A stretch of 15,615 bases of DNA from an uncultured Solirubrobacterales bacterium (lineage in GTDB: Bacteria; Actinomycetota; Thermoleophilia; Solirubrobacterales; Solirubrobacteraceae): NCBI GenBank assembly GCA_903953065.1, contig CAJBIG010000012.1, positions 1 to 15,615 on the forward strand, read 5' to 3'. This document shows, one piece after another, positions 11,678-15,615 of this stretch. A program made the position numbers and the translations under genes. The notes beneath the pieces are model-generated. The model saw nothing but the letters and a program-made list of their open reading frames with translations, was not told where the DNA came from and did no database searches. Position 1 is the stretch's first letter. Each line of letters begins with the position of its first letter.

Positions 11678-11908
11678 ATGATCGCTCCCCGGATTGACGC
11701 CCTGCTCGAACAGGTTGACTCGAATTACGCCACCGTGATCGTCGCCGCCAAGCGTGCGCGCCAGATCAATAGCTACTACCACAACCTCGGCGAGGGAACT
11801 TTTGATGAGTTCCCGCCGCCAATGGTTGCCAGCCACTCGGCCAACTACCTCACGATCGCACTCGAAGAGGTCGCCGAAGGCAAGCTGATTTACCGCTACC
11901 CCGAGTAG
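11678..11908 (+). CDS. rpoZ: RNA polymerase omega subunit
   Basis: A 76-residue protein that helps fold and hold the beta' subunit in RNA polymerase. The family pattern is clear: RIDALLEQVDSNYATVIVAA at the N-terminus (5-24), the basic KRARQIN (25-31), and the C-terminal helix with ANYLTIALEEVAEGKL (55-70). The short length is within the normal range. It lies five bases after gmk and 25 before coaBC, the usual neighbours in Actinobacteria. It has no ribosome site, but a TAGACT hexamer lies at the leaderless spacing. Confidence 0.95.
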   Translation: MIAPRIDALLEQVDSNYATVIVAAKRARQINSYYHNLGEGTFDEFPPPMVASHSANYLTIALEEVAEGKLIYRYPE

Positions 11909-11921
11909 CCGCAGCAGAGTC

Positions 11922-11927
11922 AGGAGG
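11922..11927 (+). promoter_or_regulatory. strong Shine-Dalgarno sequence for coaBC
   Basis: AGGAGG with a six-base spacer to the ATG at 11934 is the best ribosome site in the window. It contrasts with the missing sites before rnz, mihF, gmk and rpoZ, and fixes the coaBC start. Confidence 0.85.
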
Positions 11928-11933
11928 CAAAAG

Positions 11934-13205
11934 ATGGCCCGAATTCTTCTCGGCGTCAGCGGTGGGATCGCCGCCTACAAGGCGCTTGACCTGATTCGCC
12001 TCGCAGCGGTCGCGGGTCATTCGGTTCGTGTGATTCAAACCGACAACTCGCAGCGCTTCGTCGGTGCTGCATCGTTCGCAGCGATAACCGGCGCCCCCGT
12101 GCTTACAAGCGAGTGGGAACGGGATCCCGCTCGCGGCGCATTCCCTGACCAGGCAAGCCCCGAACACGATCCGATTAGCCACCTCGAATTGGTTCGCAAC
12201 GCCGACTGTTTCGTGATTGCTCCGGCCAGCGCCAACACGATTGCAAAGCTCGCGCTTGGACTCGCCGACAACCTGCTGACGAGCGCGGCGCTCGCGGCGT
12301 CCTGCCCACTCGTCGTCGCCCCGGCGATGAACCACCAGATGTGGGAGAACGCCGCGACCCAGGCCAATATCGAGCTGCTCCAAAGCCGTTCGGTGACAAT
12401 CGTCGATCCGGAAGTCGGGTCGTTGGCCAGTCGCAACGAGTGGGGCAGCGGCCGGCTCGCCCAGCCGGCGACCATTCTGGCCGCGATCGAGCAGCTCGTA
12501 CCCGCCGGCCCTCGCCCTTGGGACGGCCGCCGAGTACTGGTGACCGCCGGTGGGACTAGGGAGGCGATCGACGCGGTCCGCTTCGTTGGCAATCGCTCGT
12601 CGGGCCGGATGGGGTTCGCTTTGGCTGAAGCTGCCGCCGCGCGCGGCGCCGATGTGACCGTGATAGCTGCAAACGTCGAGCTTCCGCGCCACGCGCAGAT
12701 CGCTTACATCGATGTCGGCAGCGCCGCCGAACTGGAGCAAGCAGCCAGCGAGCAGTTTTCGAGCTGCGATCTGCTGCTGATGGCTGCCGCCGTTGCCGAC
12801 TTCACGGCCGCCGACCCGACCGCTGGCAAGCTAAAAAAGGATGGCCGGACCGAGCTCGAGCTGACTCTTAAGCCGACCACCGATGTGCTCGCTCAGCTCA
12901 GCAAGCGCCGCACCGAGGCCCAAACACTTGTCGGCTTTGCCGCCGAGCACGGCGCCGATGCAGTCGACGTCGGCCGCGGCAAGCTAGCCGCCAAGGGTCT
13001 CGACCTGCTCGTCATCAACGATGTCTCCGGCGCCGGAATCGGCTTCGAGAGCAGCTCCAACGAGGTCACAATCGTTTCCGCCGAAGGTGAGCGTCACGTG
13101 CCGAAGGCCGACAAGCTCGAAGTCGCCAATGAGATTCTCGACGCGGTCGACGAGCTCGCACATCGGCGTGCTCGCACCCCGATCCGAGAGGTCAGCGATG
13201 AGTGA
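11934..13205 (+). CDS. coaBC: bifunctional phosphopantothenoylcysteine decarboxylase / phosphopantothenate-cysteine ligase
   Basis: A 423-residue two-domain enzyme of coenzyme A synthesis. The N-terminal CoaC flavoprotein domain (about 1-185) starts ILLGVSGGIAAYKALDLIR and has the catalytic H83 (ISHLEL), PASANTIAKLALGLADNLL (97-115) and PAMNHQMW (130-137). The C-terminal CoaB ligase domain (about 192-415) has VLVTAGGTREAID, RFVGNRSSGRMG, AAAVADF, KLKK and NDVSGAGIGFESSSNEV. The flap motif that carries the catalytic cysteine in E. coli (ACGDIGPGRM) reads ASRNEWGSGRL here, with S166 in place of the cysteine. An insertion rich in Asp, Pro and Arg (about 61-80) precedes H83. The end overlaps the following TPR gene by eight bases. 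Confidence 0.95.
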   Translation: MARILLGVSGGIAAYKALDLIRLAAVAGHSVRVIQTDNSQRFVGAASFAAITGAPVLTSEWERDPARGAFPDQASPEHDPISHLELVRNADCFVIAPASANTIAKLALGLADNLLTSAALAASCPLVVAPAMNHQMWENAATQANIELLQSRSVTIVDPEVGSLASRNEWGSGRLAQPATILAAIEQLVPAGPRPWDGRRVLVTAGGTREAIDAVRFVGNRSSGRMGFALAEAAAARGADVTVIAANVELPRHAQIAYIDVGSAAELEQAASEQFSSCDLLLMAAAVADFTAADPTAGKLKKDGRTELELTLKPTTDVLAQLSKRRTEAQTLVGFAAEHGADAVDVGRGKLAAKGLDLLVINDVSGAGIGFESSSNEVTIVSAEGERHVPKADKLEVANEILDAVDELAHRRARTPIREVSDE

Positions 13206-13566
13206 CCCGTCGGCTTACGAGTCCTATCGGAGCGGGCTCTCTCTGCTTGAGCGCGGCGACCACCATGCTGCTGTAGTTGCGCTGATGCGCGCGCGTGAGG
13301 TTGAACCAGACGCGGCGATGGTGCGCGAATCTCTTGGCCGCGCGCTCTTTGGCGCGCATCGTTACCGCGAGGCGGCAGTCGAATTCCAAGCTGTCGTTGA
13401 CGGTGCTCCGACAAACGATTACGCACTCTTCTGCCTCGGGCGCTGCCTGCAACTCCTCGGCGCTCACGATGATGCGCGTCGCCCGCTGGCGCTCGCTGCC
13501 TGTCTGCGCCCCGAGCGCGATGATTACCGCGCCTACCGCGACGCGGCACGGCGCCTCGCATCCTGA
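13198..13566 (+). CDS. small tetratricopeptide-repeat protein
   Basis: A 122-residue soluble protein made almost entirely of about three TPR helix pairs. Residues 5-34 (YESYRSGLSLLERGDHHAAV onwards) and 38-71 (ESLGRALFGAHRYREAAVEF) show the spaced Gly/Ala and aromatic positions of the repeat. The third, 72-105, contains YALFCLGRCLQLLGAHDDAR. There is no signal peptide, membrane segment or catalytic motif. TPR proteins act as protein-binding scaffolds; the partner cannot be read from sequence. The ATG at 13198 lies inside the end of coaBC (eight-base overlap), so translation is probably coupled. A longer in-frame reading from 13021 would only re-read coaBC sequence and has no TPR character. 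Confidence 0.85.
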   Translation: MSDPSAYESYRSGLSLLERGDHHAAVVALMRAREVEPDAAMVRESLGRALFGAHRYREAAVEFQAVVDGAPTNDYALFCLGRCLQLLGAHDDARRPLALAACLRPERDDYRAYRDAARRLAS

Positions 13567-13611
13567 TCGGCTACTGGGCGGGCAGGATCAGCGGCCGCTA
13601 CGAGTCGGTGC

Positions 13612-13650
13612 TATCGTTCTCAACGAGCTTTCGAAGTCCGGTAGCGCCGG
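13612..13650 (+). promoter_or_regulatory. candidate promoter and antiterminator segment upstream of rimP-nusA
   Basis: TATCGT (13612-13617) is a possible -10, giving a start near 13624, but no -35 is seen. TAGCGCC (13642-13648) is exactly complementary to GGCGCTA (13671-13677), one side and loop of the terminator that follows. CCGG (13638-13641) and CCGG (13647-13650) can form a small hairpin that would hide TAGCGCC. These mutually exclusive pairings are what an attenuator needs; function is inferred. Confidence 0.4.
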
Positions 13651-13665
13651 TCACAGCAGCAACGG

Positions 13666-13690
13666 AAGTGGGCGCTAGCCCACTTTTTTT
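13666..13690 (+). terminator. intrinsic terminator between the TPR gene and rimP
   Basis: A 7-bp perfect stem, AGTGGGC (13667-13673) with GCCCACT (13678-13684) and loop GCTA, is followed at once by an unbroken run of T (seven counting the stem-closing one). It has the best terminator geometry in the window. It ends 14 bases before the rimP ATG, so it either closes the mihF-to-TPR transcription unit or attenuates rimP-nusA. Confidence 0.85.
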
Positions 13691-13704
13691 ATCCCCTGAT
13701 ACCT

Positions 13705-14127
13705 ATGAATACGACCCAAATACAAGCCGAAATCGAGGCAAAGCTGGCTGAAACACAGCCGGCGCTCGAAGTGCTCGCCATAGAGGGTGCCGGCAGCGGC
13801 ACGGTTCGAGTCGTAATCGATCATCCCGACGGCGTGACGCTTGACCTTTGCGCCGCAGTCACAAATGACTTGGAGCTGGTGCGCGAGAAGGTCGGCATTG
13901 AGGTGTCGTCGCCTGGGCGCGAGCGGCCGTTGACTCGGCCCGAGCACTATCAGCGCTTTCTCGGCCGCCGCGCGAAGGTGCGAACAGCGGAGCCACTCGA
14001 GGGCCAGAGCAACTTCACCGGCGAACTGGTCGGCGCATCAACTGAAGAGGTAACGATCTCGGCTGGCGATGCGCTGGTCGCGATTCCATATACGGCGATT
14101 AAACGATCCAACCTGATCGAGGAGTAG
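13705..14127 (+). CDS. rimP: ribosome maturation factor RimP
   Basis: A 140-residue assembly factor for the 30S ribosomal subunit. The N-terminal alpha/beta domain contains VRVVIDHPDGVTLDLCAAV (34-52), followed by the RimP signature VSSPGRERPL (67-76) and the C-terminal SH3-like domain from about HYQRFLGRRAKVRT to the end. Length is slightly below the usual 150 or so. It precedes nusA, its usual neighbour across bacteria. No Shine-Dalgarno sequence precedes the ATG. TATCCC (13690-13695) could be a -10 for a nearly leaderless mRNA, although its nine-base gap is longer than in the other cases; otherwise transcription must read through the terminator just upstream. Confidence 0.94.
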   Translation: MNTTQIQAEIEAKLAETQPALEVLAIEGAGSGTVRVVIDHPDGVTLDLCAAVTNDLELVREKVGIEVSSPGRERPLTRPEHYQRFLGRRAKVRTAEPLEGQSNFTGELVGASTEEVTISAGDALVAIPYTAIKRSNLIEE

Positions 14128-14131
14128 GAAG

Positions 14132-15615
14132 ATGTCGACAGAGATCATCGAAGCAATGACAGCGCTCGCCAACGAGAAGGGGATCAGCCCCGAGCGGCTG
14201 ATTACCGCGCTCGAGGACGCGCTGCTCTCGGCCTACATGAAACAGCCGACCTCGGTGAAATATGCGCGGGTACAGCTCGACCCCGAGACCGGTGACTACC
14301 GCGTCATTGAGCTGAAGATCCCGGAGCGGCTCGAAGCCCAGCTAATCGTTGAGGCGATCGACGAAGAGACCTACCTCGACCCCGAGACTGGCGAGTACGT
14401 CGAACCGGCCGAACCGGTCATCGATCCCGAAAAGTTCGCGATCTACCGCGACCAGATCGAAGAGGCCGACGTAACCCCTGACGACTTCGGTCGTATCGCA
14501 GCCCAGACCGCCAAGCAGGTGATTCTCCAGCGCGTCCGCGAAGCCGAACGCGACATGATGTTCGACGAATACCAGGATCGCGTCGGAGAGCTCGTCAACG
14601 GCATCGTCCAGCAGTCCGATTCGCGCTACACGTTGGTTCAACTTGGCGTCGGCGGCCGGATCGAAGCGTTGCTTCCCCGCTCGGAGCAGGTTGACGGAGA
14701 GCGTTACGACCACGGCCAGCGAGTCAAGGCCGTGATCAAAGAGGTCTCTGCCGACACAAAGGGCCCGTCGATCATTCTCAGCCGCCGTGACCCTGAGCTG
14801 ATCAAGGCGCTCTTCGAGCTCGAAGTTCCCGAGATGGCCGATGGCCTCGTCGAGATCGCAAACGTCGCCCGCGAGCCGGGCTATCGCTCAAAGATCGCCG
14901 TCGTCTCCTACGCCGATGGCGTCGACCCCGTTGGCGCCTGCGTTGGGCCGCGCGGCTCCCGCGTTCGGATGGTCGTCTCCGAGCTGCGCGGCGAGAAGAT
15001 CGACATCATTCCTTACAACGAAGAGCCTGCACGCTTTGTCGCCAAGGCGCTCTCACCGGCCCGCGTACGCGAGGTCGTTGTTGACGACGAGGCGCGCCAG
15101 GCAACCGTAATCGTCCCTGACGACCAGCTTGCGCTGGCGATCGGCCGTGAAGGTCAGAATGCGCGGCTCGCTGCCCGTCTTACCGGCTGGCGGATCGACA
15201 TCCGTTCCGAATCAGAGTTTGCGACAGAGGCTCCTGACGGTTCGATGTCGGCCGACGAAGAGGTCGGCGGTCGCTGCGTGGCTGTTCTCACGAATGGCCG
15301 TCGTTGCCCGAACGCTGCTCTTCCCGGCACAACCTCCTGTGGACTTCCTGCCCACATCGCGCTAGGCCGCTTCAGCGGCAACTCCGTCGCCTTCGCAGCG
15401 GAGCTGAGCGAGGAAGAGGTCGTCCGTTTCGCTGATCCTGAGGTTCCAGCCGCCGAGCTTGCCGATCGCGTCGGCGAGATCGAGGCTGTGGTCGCTGAAG
15501 CGCAGGCGATTGCGGCAGCCGCCGCGGCCGCCGAGGCCGAGGCTGAAGCCGCCGCTGCCGCAGAGGCCGCCGCTGCTGCGGAAGCTGAAGCGGTCGCGGA
15601 AGGCGCTGAGGGTGA
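14132..15615 (+). CDS. nusA: transcription termination/antitermination factor NusA (3' end beyond window)
   Basis: The reading frame is open to the last base, giving at least 494 residues. NusA binds RNA polymerase and controls pausing, termination and antitermination. The N-terminal polymerase-binding domain (1 to about 150) includes DDFGRIAAQTAKQVILQRVR; the S1 domain is about 150-225 (GELVNGIVQQSDSRYTLVQL). KH1 contains GACVGPRGSRVRMVVSELRG, and KH2 contains LALAIGREGQNARLAARLTG followed by WRIDIR. There are two oddities. An acidic insertion of roughly 40 residues lies in the N-terminal domain relative to mycobacterial NusA (from memory), with LDPETGDY/LDPETGEY repeated at 49 and 82. After KH2 comes an extra segment with C382, C392, C403 and H408, then a long Ala/Glu run. 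The ATG follows GAGGAG (14119-14124) at a seven-base spacing, and the gene starts four bases after rimP. Confidence 0.96.
   Translation, partial: MSTEIIEAMTALANEKGISPERLITALEDALLSAYMKQPTSVKYARVQLDPETGDYRVIELKIPERLEAQLIVEAIDEETYLDPETGEYVEPAEPVIDPEKFAIYRDQIEEADVTPDDFGRIAAQTAKQVILQRVREAERDMMFDEYQDRVGELVNGIVQQSDSRYTLVQLGVGGRIEALLPRSEQVDGERYDHGQRVKAVIKEVSADTKGPSIILSRRDPELIKALFELEVPEMADGLVEIANVAREPGYRSKIAVVSYADGVDPVGACVGPRGSRVRMVVSELRGEKIDIIPYNEEPARFVAKALSPARVREVVVDDEARQATVIVPDDQLALAIGREGQNARLAARLTGWRIDIRSESEFATEAPDGSMSADEEVGGRCVAVLTNGRRCPNAALPGTTSCGLPAHIALGRFSGNSVAFAAELSEEEVVRFADPEVPAAELADRVGEIEAVVAEAQAIAAAAAAAEAEAEAAAAAEAAAAAEAEAVAEGAEG
14276..14388 (+). repeat. in-frame direct repeat within nusA
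   Basis: CTCGACCCCGAGAC occurs at 14276-14289 and 14375-14388, 99 bases (33 codons) apart and in the same frame. It encodes LDPETG twice, followed by DY and EY. Beyond this motif the two segments are not obviously similar. Confidence 0.6.

Noticed and set aside
15490..15615. Repetitive GCC/GAG-rich end of the window as a tandem DNA repeat
   Set aside because: It is explained by the Ala/Glu-rich low-complexity tail of nusA; the codons vary and no exact repeat unit is seen.

Overview
The window reads as a chromosomal housekeeping segment from an actinobacterium, probably a deep-branching one such as Thermoleophilia (the placement is my inference). The evidence is a moderately high GC content, frequent GTG starts, an actinobacterial-type integration host factor (mihF), and the order pyrR-pyrB-pyrC-X-carA-carB-...-mihF-gmk-rpoZ-coaBC, which from memory matches Mycobacterium. 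Two slots differ from the mycobacterial order. The gene between pyrC and carA is an isochorismatase-superfamily hydrolase, and the pyrF slot is filled by pyrK-pyrD, a class 1B NAD-linked dihydroorotate dehydrogenase. I see no mobile element, CRISPR array, prophage or rRNA.

Layout. Bases 1-76 hold an 11-bp palindrome and a weak candidate terminator for the tRNA. Bases 77-149 (minus strand) are tRNA-Arg(CCG) without an encoded CCA, divergent from rnz (RNase Z, 197-1198), the nuclease that trims tRNA 3' ends. Bases 1199-1287 are the pyr leader, with a PyrR-binding hairpin whose 3' arm contains the pyrR ribosome binding site. Bases 1288-10592 are an eight-gene operon, pyrR-pyrB-pyrC-hydrolase-carA-carB-pyrK-pyrD, in which every junction overlaps by 1 or 4 bases. 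Together its enzymes make carbamoyl phosphate, join it to aspartate, close the ring and oxidise it to orotate; pyrE and pyrF are not in the window. Bases 10722-13566 carry mihF, gmk, rpoZ, coaBC and a small TPR gene. Bases 13705-15615 carry rimP and the start of nusA, which runs off the end of the window.

Regulation visible in the sequence. Four genes without a Shine-Dalgarno sequence (rnz, mihF, gmk, rpoZ) have a TAnnCT hexamer 6-7 bases before the start codon, which suggests leaderless transcripts; the tRNA has the same hexamer. A strong intrinsic terminator lies 14 bases before rimP and could be an attenuator, because an upstream 7-mer is fully complementary to one side of it.

Points most worth a second look: the hydrolase embedded in the pyrimidine operon; the PyrR loop combined with an unbroken chain of overlapping genes; a NusA with an acidic N-terminal insertion and a Cys/His C-terminal motif; a CarB lacking about 40 residues of the oligomerisation domain; a CoaBC with serine where the catalytic cysteine is expected; and the rimP-nusA leader.
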